DNA of 64,000 nucleotides from Streptomyces sp. 7-21 (GTDB lineage Bacteria > Actinomycetota > Actinomycetes > Streptomycetales > Streptomycetaceae), in assembly GCF_016741785.1 (NCBI RefSeq), contig NZ_JAERRL010000009.1, positions 163,876 to 227,875 of the forward strand, read 5' to 3'. A model generated the notes under the pieces. It saw only the letters and a program-made list of their open reading frames with translations. It was not told where the DNA came from and did not search any database. A program made the position numbers and the translations under genes. Of the stretch, positions 1-9,000 are shown in pieces; the first letter of the stretch is position 1, and every line of letters begins with the position of its first letter.

Positions 1-903
1 GACGATGGCGAGGTGGATCCGGTCGCGCTGCATCTCGCGCAGCAGGTCGCCGGCGTTCTTGGTGTCCGGCACGAATGTGGCCGGGCGCATGATCGTCTCC
101 ACCGGCCCGGACTCGGCGCCGGGGCGGACGTGGAGCTCACGCACCAGGTCCTTCAGGTAGAGGATGCCGACGACGTCGTCGTCGCTCTCGCCGGTCACCG
201 GAATGCGGGAGAACCCCGACCGCAGCGCCAGGCTCAGGCCTTGCCGCAGCGTCTTGTGGCGGTCCAGGGAGACGATGTCCGTGCGCGGCACCATCACCTC
301 GCGCACCAGGGTGTCGCCCAGCTCGAAGACGGAGTGGACCATGCGCCGCTCCGCGTCCTCGATCAGCGCCTCCCGGCCCGCCAGGTCGACCATGGCCCGC
401 AGCTCCGCCTCGGAGGCGAACGGGCCGCGCCGGAAGCCCTTGCCGGGAGTGAGGGCGTTCCCCAGCAGGATCAGGAACTGCGTGAGCGGGCCGAGCACCC
501 GGCCCAGCGGGAGCAGCACGAACGCCGCCGCCGTCGCGGTCGTCATCGGGTGCTGGCGGCCGATGGTGCGGGGCGAGACGCCCACGGCGACGAACGACAC
601 CAGCACCATCACGGCCAGCGCCACCGCCAGCGCCTGCCAGACCTCGGGGAACTCCTCCAGGCAGGCGTAGGTGACCAGCACCGTGGCGGCCATCTCGGCG
701 GCCACGCGCAGCAGCAGGGCGAGATTGAGGAAGCGGATGGGGTCGGCGGCCAGCCGCGCCAGGCGGCCGGCCCCGCGGCGGCCGGCGCGCACCGCCTCCT
801 CGGCCCGGAAACCGGTGATCACCGACAGGGCCGCCTCGGCGCAGGAGGCCAGCCAGGCCAGGGCCAGCAGACCCAGCACCGAGACGAACAGCGTGCCTGT
901 CAT
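1..903 (-). CDS. CorC/CNNM-family CBS-domain membrane protein, truncated by window edge
   Basis: The reading frame opens with ATG at 901-903 and runs off the left edge, so only the first 301 residues are present. The N-terminal half has several hydrophobic segments typical of a DUF21/CNNM membrane domain, and the second half shows a CBS domain (for example the stretch EVMVPRTDIVSLDRHKTLR followed by SRIPVTGESDDDVVGILYL). These proteins are called hemolysin-like or CorC-like and are linked to Mg/Co transport; the true substrate in actinomycetes is uncertain. It starts 15 bp after the ybeY stop on the same strand, so phoH, ybeY and this gene probably form one operon. The end of CBS2 and any CorC_HlyC C-terminal domain lie outside the window. 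Confidence 0.88.
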   Translation of the reverse strand, partial: MTGTLFVSVLGLLALAWLASCAEAALSVITGFRAEEAVRAGRRGAGRLARLAADPIRFLNLALLLRVAAEMAATVLVTYACLEEFPEVWQALAVALAVMVLVSFVAVGVSPRTIGRQHPMTTATAAAFVLLPLGRVLGPLTQFLILLGNALTPGKGFRRGPFASEAELRAMVDLAGREALIEDAERRMVHSVFELGDTLVREVMVPRTDIVSLDRHKTLRQGLSLALRSGFSRIPVTGESDDDVVGILYLKDLVRELHVRPGAESGPVETIMRPATFVPDTKNAGDLLREMQRDRIHLAIV

Positions 904-918
904 GTCAGCTCGCCGGCC

Positions 919-1416
919 TCAGGTGGTCGTGGGGGCGGGCGAGGGGCCGGACAGGCCCCGTTCCTCCCGCCAGCCGTCGATGATCGCCTTCTGCAGGCCG
1001 AACATCTCCGCTCTGGCGGCCGGCTCGTCGTGGTCGTAGCCCAGCAGGTGCAGCACGCCGTGCACCGTCAGCAGCTGGAGCTCGGCATCCATCGAGTGCC
1101 GGGTCGGCGCCCGCTCGCCCTGCTGGCGGGCCACCTCGGGGCAGAGCACCACGTCGCCGAGCAGCCCCTGGACGGGCTCCTCGTCCTCCCGGGCGGGAGG
1201 GCGCAGCTCGTCCATGGGGAACGACATCACGTCCGTCGGTCCCGGCAGGTCCATCCACTGCCGGTGCAGATGCTCCATGGCCTGGGTGTCGACGGCGATG
1301 ACGGACAGCTCGGACAGCGGGTGGATCCGCAGCCGGGTCAGGGCGTAGCGGGCGACATCGAGCAGAGCCCGTTCGTCGATCTCCACGCCGGACTCGTTGT
1401 TGACCTCGATCGTCAT
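919..1416 (-). CDS. ybeY: Endoribonuclease YbeY (rRNA maturation factor)
   Basis: This 165-residue protein is the zinc-dependent endoribonuclease that acts in 16S rRNA 3'-end maturation and ribosome quality control. The diagnostic metal-binding motif [11 protein letters not shown] lies at residues 119-129, with three histidines spaced as in the family (H119, H123, H129). The upstream [10 protein letters not shown] segment is also family-typical. It sits 30 bp downstream of phoH and 15 bp upstream of the CBS protein, the standard bacterial phoH-ybeY-corC arrangement. The C terminus is an unremarkable Pro/Thr-rich tail. Confidence 0.96.
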   Translation of the reverse strand: MTIEVNNESGVEIDERALLDVARYALTRLRIHPLSELSVIAVDTQAMEHLHRQWMDLPGPTDVMSFPMDELRPPAREDEEPVQGLLGDVVLCPEVARQQGERAPTRHSMDAELQLLTVHGVLHLLGYDHDEPAARAEMFGLQKAIIDGWREERGLSGPSPAPTTT

Positions 1417-1446
1417 GGTCCGTGGGGCAGCTTTCCGTGTGACGCG

Positions 1447-2448
1447 CTACCGCACTTCGTAGCGCTCGTAGGCATCGACGATACGGCCGACCAGCTTGTG
1501 ACGGACCACGTCGTGGCTGGTGAGCCTGGCGAAGTGGACGCCGTCGACGTCGTGGAGGATGTCCTGGACCTGGCGCAGGCCGCTGAGCGTGCCCCCGGGG
1601 AGGTCGACCTGCGTCACGTCACCGGTGATGACGATCTTGGAGTCGAACCCGAGCCGGGTGAGGAACATCTTCATCTGCTCGGGGTTCGTGTTCTGCGCCT
1701 CGTCCAGGATGATGAACGCGTCGTTCAGCGTGCGGCCGCGCATGTACGCCAGCGGCGCGACCTCGATCGTGCCCGCGCTGAGCAGGCGGGGGATCGAGTC
1801 GGGGTCGAGCATGTCGTGCAGGGCGTCGTACAGCGGGCGCAGGTAGGGATCGATCTTCTCGTAGAGCGTGCCCGGCAGGAAACCGAGCCGCTCCCCGGCC
1901 TCGACGGCGGGCCGGGTGAGGATGATCCGGTTGACCCGCTTGGACTGCAGGGCCTGCACCGCCTTGGCCATGGCCAGGTACGTCTTGCCGGTACCGGCGG
2001 GGCCGATGCCGAAGACGATCGTGTGCTGGTCGATCGCGTCCACGTAACGCTTCTGGTTGAGCGTCTTCGGACGGATCGTCTTGCCGCGGTTGGACAGGAT
2101 GTTCTGCGTGAGCACCTGCGCGGGGCTGGCCGCCGAGCCGCCGTTGTCACGGAGCATCGCGATAGACCGCTCCACGGCGTCCTCGGTCAGGGGCTGGCCG
2201 GTCCGCAGCACCAGCATCATCTCGTCGAAGAGCCGCTGGACCAGCTGCACCTCGGCGGGGTCACCGGTGGCGCTGATCTCGTTTCCCCGGACGTGGATGT
2301 CGGTGTGCGGGAAGCCCTGCTCGATGACGCGGAGCAGCGAATCGCCCGAACCCAGCACTGTCACCATGGGGTGCTTCGCCGGGACGGTGAAACGGGCGGT
2401 GGCCGCAGCGCCGGGAGCCGCTGCCTGGTGTGTGGGTGTCTGCGTCAT
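1447..2448 (-). CDS. phoH: PhoH-family ATPase
   Basis: A 333-residue PhoH-like protein. The Walker A sequence GPAGTGKTYLAMAKAV is intact and the Walker B/DEAQ-like segment is IILDEAQNT, as in the PhoH helicase-like core. The N-terminal ~100 residues form the usual KH-like lead-in domain. PhoH proteins are RNA-associated ATPases, genetically linked to YbeY. It is the first gene of the phoH-ybeY-CBS operon. The start ATG at 2446-2448 is preceded by about 170 bp with no gene. Confidence 0.95.
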   Translation of the reverse strand: MTQTPTHQAAAPGAAATARFTVPAKHPMVTVLGSGDSLLRVIEQGFPHTDIHVRGNEISATGDPAEVQLVQRLFDEMMLVLRTGQPLTEDAVERSIAMLRDNGGSAASPAQVLTQNILSNRGKTIRPKTLNQKRYVDAIDQHTIVFGIGPAGTGKTYLAMAKAVQALQSKRVNRIILTRPAVEAGERLGFLPGTLYEKIDPYLRPLYDALHDMLDPDSIPRLLSAGTIEVAPLAYMRGRTLNDAFIILDEAQNTNPEQMKMFLTRLGFDSKIVITGDVTQVDLPGGTLSGLRQVQDILHDVDGVHFARLTSHDVVRHKLVGRIVDAYERYEVR

Positions 2449-2607
2449 GGGCGGCCCGGCTCGGGCCTGCTCATCCCTCTCTGTACTGGACTACCGGAAT
2501 CCCAGCGTACGACGCCGGCCCCGCACAGCCCCAGGGGATTACCCGGGCGGAATCACCGCCTGGGCGCCGTCCGGGTGCCGCCCGGGGCGGCGGATCAGGA
2601 CAGGGGC

Positions 2608-2646
2608 TCAGGGCGGCGGCTCAGGGCGGCGGCTCAGGGCGGCGGC
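2608..2646. repeat. 13-bp tandem repeat, three copies, over the rnz stop codon
   Basis: The unit TCAGGGCGGCGGC occurs at 2608, 2621 and 2634 in perfect head-to-tail copies. The middle copy supplies the TGA stop codon of the ribonuclease Z gene (complement of TCA at 2621-2623), and the copy inside the gene encodes its terminal proline-rich residues. Because 13 is not a multiple of three, gain or loss of a unit changes the reading frame at the C terminus. Confidence 0.85.
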
Positions 2647-3544
2647 GCGGCACCGGCACCCGCGCCAGGTCGGCGGCCACGGTCAGCCCCCCCTCGTACC
2701 CGGCCTCGCGGGCCTCGCGGGCGAAGACCTCAGGGTCCGGGTACCGCTGCGAGAAGTGGGTGAGCACCAGGTGCCGGACCCCGCACTCGGCGGCCACCCG
2801 CGCCGCGGCGTGCGCCGTGAGGTGCCCGTACTCCTCGGCCAGCGCGGCGTCCCGGCGCAGGAAGGTGGACTCGATCACCAGCAGGTCGCACCCCTCGGCC
2901 AGGGCGTAGACCCCGTCGCACAGCCGGGTGTCCATCACGAACGCGAAGCGCTGGCCCGGGCGCGGGGCGCTGACGTCCTCGAGCCGGACGCCCCGCAGCC
3001 GCCCCTGGCGCCGCAGCCTGCCGACGTCGGGACCGGTGATCCCGGCCGCCGCCAGCCGCTCCGGCAGCATGCGGCGGCCGTCGGGCTCGGCGAGGCGGTA
3101 GCCGTACGTCTCGACGGGGTGGGACAGGCGGTGCGCCGTCAGCGTGTACGCGGCCGTCTCGGCCAGCACGCCGTCGCCGGTCACGGGGCGCTCGGCGATG
3201 CGGGCGGCGTCGCGGTACGGCGTGGCGTGGCGGAGCCGGTCGAAGTACTCCTGGCCGCCCGCCGGGTAGTGGGCCGCGATCTCGTGCGGCACCTGGTCCA
3301 GGCTGATCCGCTGGATCACGCCGGGCAGGCCGAGGGCGTGGTCGCCGTGGAAGTGGGTCAGGCACACCCGGCGCAGGCTGTGGGCGGTGACCCCGGCGAA
3401 CAGCATCTGGCGCTGGGTGCCCTCGCCGGGGTCGAACAGCAGCGTCTCGCCGTCCCAGCGCAGGGCGTAGCCGTTGTGGTTGCGGTGCCGGGTCGGGACC
3501 TGGCTGGCCGTGCCGAGCACGACCAGCTCACGCGCGGACGACAC
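2621..3544 (-). CDS. rnz: Ribonuclease Z
   Basis: A 307-residue metallo-beta-lactamase-fold tRNA 3'-processing endonuclease. The metal-binding motif [13 protein letters not shown] is present near residues 62-74. The distal metal and catalytic elements also appear: VMDTRL, then [21 protein letters not shown] and [10 protein letters not shown]. The length matches bacterial RNase Z. The start is GTG at 3542-3544, giving [10 protein letters not shown] directly after it. It lies 9 bp downstream of the HIT gene, so the two are probably co-transcribed. The last residues (PEPPP) and the stop come from a 13-bp tandem repeat. Confidence 0.95.
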   Translation of the reverse strand: MSSARELVVLGTASQVPTRHRNHNGYALRWDGETLLFDPGEGTQRQMLFAGVTAHSLRRVCLTHFHGDHALGLPGVIQRISLDQVPHEIAAHYPAGGQEYFDRLRHATPYRDAARIAERPVTGDGVLAETAAYTLTAHRLSHPVETYGYRLAEPDGRRMLPERLAAAGITGPDVGRLRRQGRLRGVRLEDVSAPRPGQRFAFVMDTRLCDGVYALAEGCDLLVIESTFLRRDAALAEEYGHLTAHAAARVAAECGVRHLVLTHFSQRYPDPEVFAREAREAGYEGGLTVAADLARVPVPRRRPEPPP

Positions 3545-3553
3545 GGGCGTCCG

Positions 3554-3913
3554 TCAGCCGGGAGGCCACTGCAGGCCGCGCCCGCCCAGCACGTGGGCGT
3601 GGACGTGGAAGACGGTCTGCCCGGCGCCCGAGCCGGTGTTGAACACCACGCGGTAGCCGCTGCCGTCGACCTTGTCGCCCGCCGCGACCTCGCCCGCCTC
3701 GCGCAGCACGTCGGCCGCGACCTCGGGCGCCGCGGCCGCGAGGGAGGCGGCGTTGGGGTAGTGGGCCCGCGGGACCACCAGCACGTGCGTGGGCGCCTGC
3801 GGGTTGATGTCGCGGAAGGCCACGGTGGTCTCGGTCTCGCGGACGATCGTCGCGGGGACGTCACCGGAAACGATCTTGCAGAACAGGCAGTTGGCGTCGG
3901 GTTCTCCCGCCAT
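3554..3913 (-). CDS. HIT-family nucleotide-binding protein
   Basis: A 119-residue histidine-triad protein. The HIT motif HVHAH is at residues 103-107, preceded by the conserved FN(T)GSGAGQTVFHVH context. An N-terminal CxxC (CLFC, residues 9-12) resembles the zinc-binding CIFC of HinT-type proteins. HIT proteins hydrolyse purine nucleoside phosphoramidates or AMP-lysine-type substrates. It is followed after 9 bp by rnz. Confidence 0.94.
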   Translation of the reverse strand: MAGEPDANCLFCKIVSGDVPATIVRETETTVAFRDINPQAPTHVLVVPRAHYPNAASLAAAAPEVAADVLREAGEVAAGDKVDGSGYRVVFNTGSGAGQTVFHVHAHVLGGRGLQWPPG

Positions 3914-4155
3914 CGTCGAGCTCTCCCGTGGGCTGGTCCGGTCGGTCGGCTGGTTCGGTCGGGGCGTACCGCGGCGCGCGGCGCCCGCGTTGGGCGCCGG
4001 CCGGGTACGCGAGGATGCTACTCCCCCGCCCCTGGGCCGTGATCACACCGATACCCAGCCGTGCGAGAGATGCGTCGCACAAGGACTTCCGCCCTGACGT
4101 CACGCTGGTAACGTTCCGCCAGTCATACTCACGTTATGGAAGAGAAAGTTCTGCC

Positions 4156-5718
4156 ATGGCCAACCAGCCGCCCCGCGAGCTGTGGGGAACCCGGCTCGGG
4201 TTTCTCATGGCTGCCATCGGGTCAGCCGTAGGACTAGGAAATATCTGGCGTTTTCCCGCGGTGACGTACGAGAACGGCGGCGGCGCCTTCATTGTGCCCT
4301 ATCTGGCCGCCCTCCTCACTGCGGGTATTCCGCTGCTTATCCTCGAATACACGCTGGGCCGCCGGTACCGGTCGTCGCCGCCCGGCGCGACCCGGCTCGT
4401 GGCCAGGCCCGCCGAGGCCATCGGCTGGTGGCAGGTGGTGATCTGTTTCGTCATCGCCGCCTACTACACCGCCATCCTGGCCTGGAGTGTGCGGTACGTC
4501 GGCTTCTCGCTGAACCAGGCGTGGGAAGACAACCCGGACGGCTCGGAGGCGTTCTTCTACAACGACTTCCTGAAAATCGCCGAGACGCCTGGTGACCTGT
4601 CGACGTTCGTCTCCGGCATCTTCTGGCCGATGCTGGTGATCTGGCTCGTCACCATCGTGATTCTCGCCCTCGGTGTCCGGCGCGGTATCGCGACGGCCAA
4701 CAAGATCGGCATTCCGCTGCTGGTGATCTTCTTCCTCATCCTGGTCGTCCGGGCGCTGACGCTGGACGGCGCCCTGGACGGCCTGGACGCGCTGTTCTCC
4801 CCGGACTGGGGCGCCCTCGGTGAGGGCAGCGTGTGGGTGGCCGCCTACGGGCAGATTTTCTTCTCCCTGTCCGTCGGCTTCGGCATCATGATCACCTACG
4901 CCTCGTACCTGCACCGGCGTTCGGACCTCAGCGGCTCGGCGCTGGTCGCCGGCTTCGCCAACAGCTCCTTCGAGATCCTCGCCGGCATCGCGGTCTTCGC
5001 GGCCCTCGGCTTCCTGGCCGCCGAGGCCGGCACCGGCGTGGGCGACGTCGTGGCGGGCGGGCCCGGCCTGTCGTTCGTGATGTTCCCGCAGATCATCTCC
5101 GAGATGCCGATGGGCGCCCTGTTCGGCGTGCTGTTCTTCGCGTCCCTGGTCTTGGCCGGATTCACGTCGCTGCTCAGCATCGTCCAGGTCGTCGTCTCGG
5201 CGGTCGAGGACCGCGTGGGCCTGAGCCGCCAGGCCGCCGTGTTCGCCGTCACGGTGCCGCTGGCAGTCATCTCCATCGCGCTGTTCTCCACCGGCTCCGG
5301 CCTGTACGTCCTGGACGTGGCCGACCACTTCATCAACCAGTACGGCATCGTGCTGGCGGGCCTGGCGCTGGTCATCACCGTCTCCTGGGTGGCGCGCAAG
5401 CTGCCGCTGCTCCAGCGCGACGCCGACGCCACCTCGGCGATCGCCCTGGGCGTCTGGTGGCGGATCTGCCTGAGCGTCGTCACCCCGCTCGTCCTGGGCT
5501 GGATGATGGTGGACAGCCTGTCCGCCGAGCTGGACGAGAACTACGGCGGGTACGACACCTCGTTCCTGCTGTACTCGGGCTGGGCCGTCGCCGGCGGCGC
5601 GCTGCTGCTGGGTGTGCTGCTGTCGCTGCTGAAGTGGCGCAGCACCCCGCACAGCCCCGACACCGAACGGCCGGACGCCGCAGGCCCGCGGATCACGAAG
5701 AACGAGGGAGGCCGCTGA
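4156..5718 (+). CDS. Neurotransmitter:sodium symporter family (NSS) transporter
   Basis: A 520-residue polytopic membrane protein of the NSS/SNF family, a Na+-coupled importer of amino acids. The family signature in helix 1, GSAVGLGNIWRFP, is intact, followed by ENGGGAFIVPYL, and about a dozen hydrophobic helices are apparent. I chose ATG 4156 (MANQPPRELW) because the signature begins about 15 residues later, as in the family; upstream in-frame codons look non-coding. The stop codon overlaps the start of the small downstream membrane protein (TGATG), so the two are translationally coupled. By analogy with the MetP/MetS system of Corynebacterium the substrate may be methionine, alanine or another neutral amino acid; it cannot be decided here. 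Confidence 0.93.
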   Translation: MANQPPRELWGTRLGFLMAAIGSAVGLGNIWRFPAVTYENGGGAFIVPYLAALLTAGIPLLILEYTLGRRYRSSPPGATRLVARPAEAIGWWQVVICFVIAAYYTAILAWSVRYVGFSLNQAWEDNPDGSEAFFYNDFLKIAETPGDLSTFVSGIFWPMLVIWLVTIVILALGVRRGIATANKIGIPLLVIFFLILVVRALTLDGALDGLDALFSPDWGALGEGSVWVAAYGQIFFSLSVGFGIMITYASYLHRRSDLSGSALVAGFANSSFEILAGIAVFAALGFLAAEAGTGVGDVVAGGPGLSFVMFPQIISEMPMGALFGVLFFASLVLAGFTSLLSIVQVVVSAVEDRVGLSRQAAVFAVTVPLAVISIALFSTGSGLYVLDVADHFINQYGIVLAGLALVITVSWVARKLPLLQRDADATSAIALGVWWRICLSVVTPLVLGWMMVDSLSAELDENYGGYDTSFLLYSGWAVAGGALLLGVLLSLLKWRSTPHSPDTERPDAAGPRITKNEGGR

Positions 5719-5846
5719 TGTCGGGCGACGCGATCCTGATGATGCTCATCGCCGTGGTCATCGTCTGGGGCGGCCTGGCCGCCGCCATCTGGCGGCTGAC
5801 CCGCCACCCCGAGGAGCAGGACCCGGACGCCGCGCACCAGCACTGA
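5718..5846 (+). CDS. metS: MetS-like small subunit of NSS transporter
   Basis: A 42-residue protein beginning MSGDAILMMLIAVVIVWGG, with one transmembrane helix (about residues 5-26) and a short charged tail (RHPEEQDPDAAHQH). The ATG at 5718 shares its A with the TGA of the NSS transporter, a classic coupled pair. Single-helix MetS-type subunits always accompany a subset of bacterial NSS transporters and are needed for MetP activity in Corynebacterium glutamicum. The assignment rests on position, size and topology. Confidence 0.85.
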   Translation: MSGDAILMMLIAVVIVWGGLAAAIWRLTRHPEEQDPDAAHQH

Positions 5847-5890
5847 AGCGGCGGCGCGGACGGATGACGGCCGGTGCGGCCGCCGTCCGC

Positions 5891-6640
5891 TCAGCTCCAG
5901 CGGCCCGTCCGGGCCAGGAGCAGGGCGGCGGCGGCGGTGCCGGCCGTCGACGTGCGCAGCACAGTGGGGCCGAGGCGGAACGCCCGCGCCCCGGCCTCGG
6001 CGAACGCGGCCAGCTCCTCGGGCGTGATGCCGCCCTCCGGGCCCACGACCAGCACGATCTCGCCGCCGTCCGGCAGCGCGGCCGTGGCCAGCGGCTCCTT
6101 CGCCGCCTCGTGCAGCACGGCGGCGAAGACGCCCTCCCCGGCGAGCAGCCCGGCGACCTGCCGGGTCGTGGCCGCCTCGGCGACCTCGGGGAAACGCACC
6201 CGCCGTGCCTGCTTGCCGGCCTCGCGGGCGGTGGCGCGCCAGCGCGCCAGGGACTTCTTGCCGCGCTCACCGCGCCACTGGGTGACGCACCGCGCCGCTG
6301 ACCACGGCACGACGGCGTCGACGCCGGTCTCGGTCATGGTCTCGACGGCCAGCTCGCCGCGGTCGCCCTTCGGCAGCGCCTGCACGACGGTCAGCTTCGG
6401 CGAGGGCGGCGGCTCGGTCCAGGCACGGGCCACGGCGACGGTCAGCTCGTCACGGCCCGCCGTGGCCGCGACCTCGCCCGCGACGGCCTGACCGCGGCCG
6501 TCGGTGAGCACGATCTCCTCCCCGGCGCGCAGCCGCCGCACGGTCACCGCGTGCCGTGCCTCGGGGCCGGTCAGCCGCAGCTCGGTGCCGGGGCGCGCGT
6601 CCGCCAGGCCGTCGTGCACGAAGACAGGAGCCGTCGCCAT
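5891..6640 (-). CDS. rsmE: 16S rRNA (uracil1498-N3)-methyltransferase
   Basis: A 249-residue SPOUT-fold methyltransferase. The SAM-binding trefoil motif LVVGPEGGITPEEL, near residues 196-209, is diagnostic of RsmE, and the C-terminal FRLGPTVLRTSTAG element is also family-specific. An N-terminal PUA-like domain precedes the catalytic domain. It methylates U1498 in helix 44 of 16S rRNA. It is the third gene after hrcA and dnaJ, 21 bp downstream of dnaJ, which is the usual order in actinobacteria. Confidence 0.95.
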   Translation of the reverse strand: MATAPVFVHDGLADARPGTELRLTGPEARHAVTVRRLRAGEEIVLTDGRGQAVAGEVAATAGRDELTVAVARAWTEPPPSPKLTVVQALPKGDRGELAVETMTETGVDAVVPWSAARCVTQWRGERGKKSLARWRATAREAGKQARRVRFPEVAEAATTRQVAGLLAGEGVFAAVLHEAAKEPLATAALPDGGEIVLVVGPEGGITPEELAAFAEAGARAFRLGPTVLRTSTAGTAAAALLLARTGRWS

Positions 6641-6661
6641 CTCGGAGGTGGTCCGCCTGTC

Positions 6662-7798
6662 TCAGGTGCGCCCGTTGAAGGCGTCCTTCAGGCGGGAGAA
6701 CAGGCCCTGCTGCCCCGGCTGGAACTGGCCGGTGGGCCGCTCCTCCCCGCGCATCTTCGCCAGGGTGCGCAGCAGCTCCTCCTGCTCCGCGTCGAGCTTG
6801 GTGGGCGTCTGCACCTCCACGTGCACCACCAGGTCACCCCGCCCGTTGCCGCGCAGGTGCGCGACGCCCCGGCCGTGCAGCGGGATGGACTGGCCGGACT
6901 GGGTGCCGGGCCGGATGTCGACCTCCTCGGTGCCGTCCAGCGTCTCCAGCGGCACCTTGGTGCCGAGGGCGGCGGCGGTCATCGGGATGGTCACGGTGCA
7001 GTGCAGGTCGTCGCCGCGCCGCTGGAAGACCGGGTGCGGCTTTTCGCGGATCTCCACGTACAGGTCGCCCGGCGGGCCGCCGCCGGGACCGACCTCGCCC
7101 TCGCCGGCGAGCTGGATGCGCGTGCCGCTGTCCACGCCGGCCGGGATCTTCACCGTCAGCGTGCGGCGGGTGCGGACCCGGCCGTCGCCCGCGCACTCGG
7201 GGCACGGGGTCGGCACGACGGTGCCGAAGCCCTGGCACTGCGGGCACGGCCGTGAGGTCATGACCTGGCCGAGGAACGACCGGGTGACCTGGGACACCTC
7301 GCCCCGGCCGCGGCACATGTCGCAGGTCTGCGCCGAGGTGCCGGGCGCCGCGCCCTCGCCGTTGCAGGTGTTGCAGACGGTCGCGGTGTCGACCCGGATC
7401 TCCTTGGTCGCGCCGAAGGTGGCCTCGTTGAGGTCGATCTCCAGGCGGATCATGGCGTCCTGGCCGCGGCGGGTGCGGGACTTGGGGCCCCGCTGGGTCG
7501 CCGTGCCGAAGAAGGCGTCCATGATGTCCGAGAACGGCCCGAAGCCCGCGCCGAAGCCGGCTCCCGCGGCGCCCCCGCCGGGGCCCATCGGGTCCCCGCC
7601 GAGGTCGTACATCTGCTTCTTCTGCGGGTCGGAGAGCACCTCGTAGGCGGTGTTGATCTCCTTGAACCGCTCCTGGGTCTTCGGATCGGGGTTGACGTCG
7701 GGGTGCAGCTCGCGCGCCAGCCGGCGGAACGCCTTTTTGATCTCTTCCTGCGAGGCGTCACGCCCCACGCCCAGAATCGCGTAGTAGTCAGTCGCCAC
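6662..7798 (-). CDS. dnaJ: Chaperone DnaJ (second, hrcA-linked copy)
   Basis: A 378-residue type I DnaJ. It has a J domain (residues 1-70, with HPD in ELHPDVN), a Gly/Phe-rich linker, and four zinc-finger repeats of CxxCxGxG type (CNTCNGEG, CDMCRGRG, CPQCQGFG, CPECAGDG). The C-terminal substrate-binding domains follow. The start is GTG at 7796-7798, immediately after the TAA stop of hrcA with no gap, so the genes are co-transcribed and probably translationally coupled. In actinomycetes this is the dnaJ2 copy, distinct from the dnaK-operon copy, and is controlled with hrcA by the CIRCE operator upstream. Confidence 0.97.
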   Translation of the reverse strand: MATDYYAILGVGRDASQEEIKKAFRRLARELHPDVNPDPKTQERFKEINTAYEVLSDPQKKQMYDLGGDPMGPGGGAAGAGFGAGFGPFSDIMDAFFGTATQRGPKSRTRRGQDAMIRLEIDLNEATFGATKEIRVDTATVCNTCNGEGAAPGTSAQTCDMCRGRGEVSQVTRSFLGQVMTSRPCPQCQGFGTVVPTPCPECAGDGRVRTRRTLTVKIPAGVDSGTRIQLAGEGEVGPGGGPPGDLYVEIREKPHPVFQRRGDDLHCTVTIPMTAAALGTKVPLETLDGTEEVDIRPGTQSGQSIPLHGRGVAHLRGNGRGDLVVHVEVQTPTKLDAEQEELLRTLAKMRGEERPTGQFQPGQQGLFSRLKDAFNGRT

Positions 7799-8815
7799 TT
7801 AGTTCTCCGCCAGGATCTGTCCGACGTACCGTGCCACTGCGCGCACCGCTCCCATCGTTCCCGGGTAGTCCATGCGGGTCGGTCCCACTACGCCGAGCTT
7901 CGCGACCGCCTCGTCCCCCGAACCGTAGCCGACGGAGACGATCGATGTGGACGTGAGACTCTCGTGAGCGATCTCATGCCCGATCCGCACGGTCATACCG
8001 CCGTCGGACGCCTCTCCCAGCAGCTTCAGGAGCACCACCTGCTCCTCGAGCGCCTCCAGCACCGGGCGGATGGTCAGCGGGAAATCCGTCGCGAAGCGGG
8101 TGAGATTGGCCGTGCCGCCGATCATCAGCCGCTCCTCGTTCTCCTCGACGAGCGTCTCCAGCAGCGTCGCGAGCACAGCCTGCACCGCGGGGCGCTCCTC
8201 GGCCTCGAACGCCTCGGGCAGCTCCTTCACCAGGCGCGGCACCTCGGTGATCCGCTGCCCGGCGATCGTGCTGTTGAGCCGGGCCCGCAGGTCGGCGACG
8301 GACTCCTCACCGAGCGTGACGGGGCAGTCGATCACCCGCTGCTCCACGCGGCCCGTGTCGGTGATCAGCACCAGCATCAGCCGCGCGGGGGCCAGCGACA
8401 GCAGCTCCGCGTGCCGCACCGTCGAGCGGCTCAGCGAGGGGTACTGCACGACGGCGACCTGCCGCGTCAGCTGCGCCAGCAGGCGGACCGTGCGCCCCAC
8501 GACGTCGTCGAGGTCGACGGCGCCCGCCAGGAAGTTCCGGATGGCGCGCCGCTCGGCCGGGGACAGCGGCTTGACCTCGGCCAGCTTGTCGACGAAGAGG
8601 CGGTACCCCTTGTCGGTGGGGACGCGGCCGGCGCTGGTGTGCGGCTGGGCGATGTAGCCCTCCTCCTCCAGCGCGGCCATGTCGTTACGCACCGTGGCCG
8701 GCGAGACGTTGAGGTTGTGCCGCTCGGTCAGCGCCTTGGAGCCGACCGGCTCCTCCGTGCCGACGTAGTCCTGGACGATGGCTCGCAACACCTCAAGCCT
8801 GCGCTCACTGAGCAT
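7799..8815 (-). CDS. hrcA: Heat-inducible transcription repressor HrcA
   Basis: A 338-residue repressor of class I heat-shock genes that binds CIRCE and is tuned by GroEL. I chose ATG 8813-8815 because [17 protein letters not shown] is the conserved N terminus and begins the winged helix-turn-helix ([20 protein letters not shown]). A longer reading frame upstream has no conserved sequence and would overlap the operator. The dimerisation and ligand-like GAF-type domain follows and ends with [18 protein letters not shown], typical of the family. A perfect-spacing CIRCE lies 41 bp upstream of the start, implying autoregulation of hrcA-dnaJ-rsmE. Confidence 0.97.
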   Translation of the reverse strand: MLSERRLEVLRAIVQDYVGTEEPVGSKALTERHNLNVSPATVRNDMAALEEEGYIAQPHTSAGRVPTDKGYRLFVDKLAEVKPLSPAERRAIRNFLAGAVDLDDVVGRTVRLLAQLTRQVAVVQYPSLSRSTVRHAELLSLAPARLMLVLITDTGRVEQRVIDCPVTLGEESVADLRARLNSTIAGQRITEVPRLVKELPEAFEAEERPAVQAVLATLLETLVEENEERLMIGGTANLTRFATDFPLTIRPVLEALEEQVVLLKLLGEASDGGMTVRIGHEIAHESLTSTSIVSVGYGSGDEAVAKLGVVGPTRMDYPGTMGAVRAVARYVGQILAEN

Positions 8816-8855
8816 GCCGCACACCTCCGTCCCGGCCATGGGTCTGGCGATCGTC

Positions 8856-8882
8856 CTGGCACTCCTCCCTACAGAGTGCCAA
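8856..8882 (-). promoter_or_regulatory. CIRCE operator (HrcA binding site)
   Basis: The inverted repeat CTGGCACTC-N9-GAGTGCCAA has the 9-9-9 architecture of CIRCE (consensus TTAGCACTC-N9-GAGTGCTAA), with the inner 8 bp of each arm complementary. It lies just upstream of hrcA on the minus strand, the expected place for HrcA autoregulation. Confidence 0.93.
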
Positions 8883-9000
8883 CTCCCTGCTCCAGTGTAC
8901 GGCCGGGTAATGGAGCGGGGAATGTGCGAGGCCAACGACGCTACCTGGCAACGCCGTCGGCCGGAAGCGTCTCCCGCGCCATGACGCTACCGTCCTGGGC

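Noticed and set aside
13..2763. Long plus-strand open frame opposite the CBS protein, ybeY, phoH and rnz
   Set aside because: It is an antisense shadow of well-recognised minus-strand genes; long stop-free frames are common in such GC-rich DNA and the translation is Arg/His/Gln-rich without domain motifs.
4234..5652. 472-codon minus-strand frame opposite the NSS transporter
   Set aside because: Shadow of the transporter gene: composition is Gln/Asp/Glu/Arg noise, and there is no RBS or family motif.
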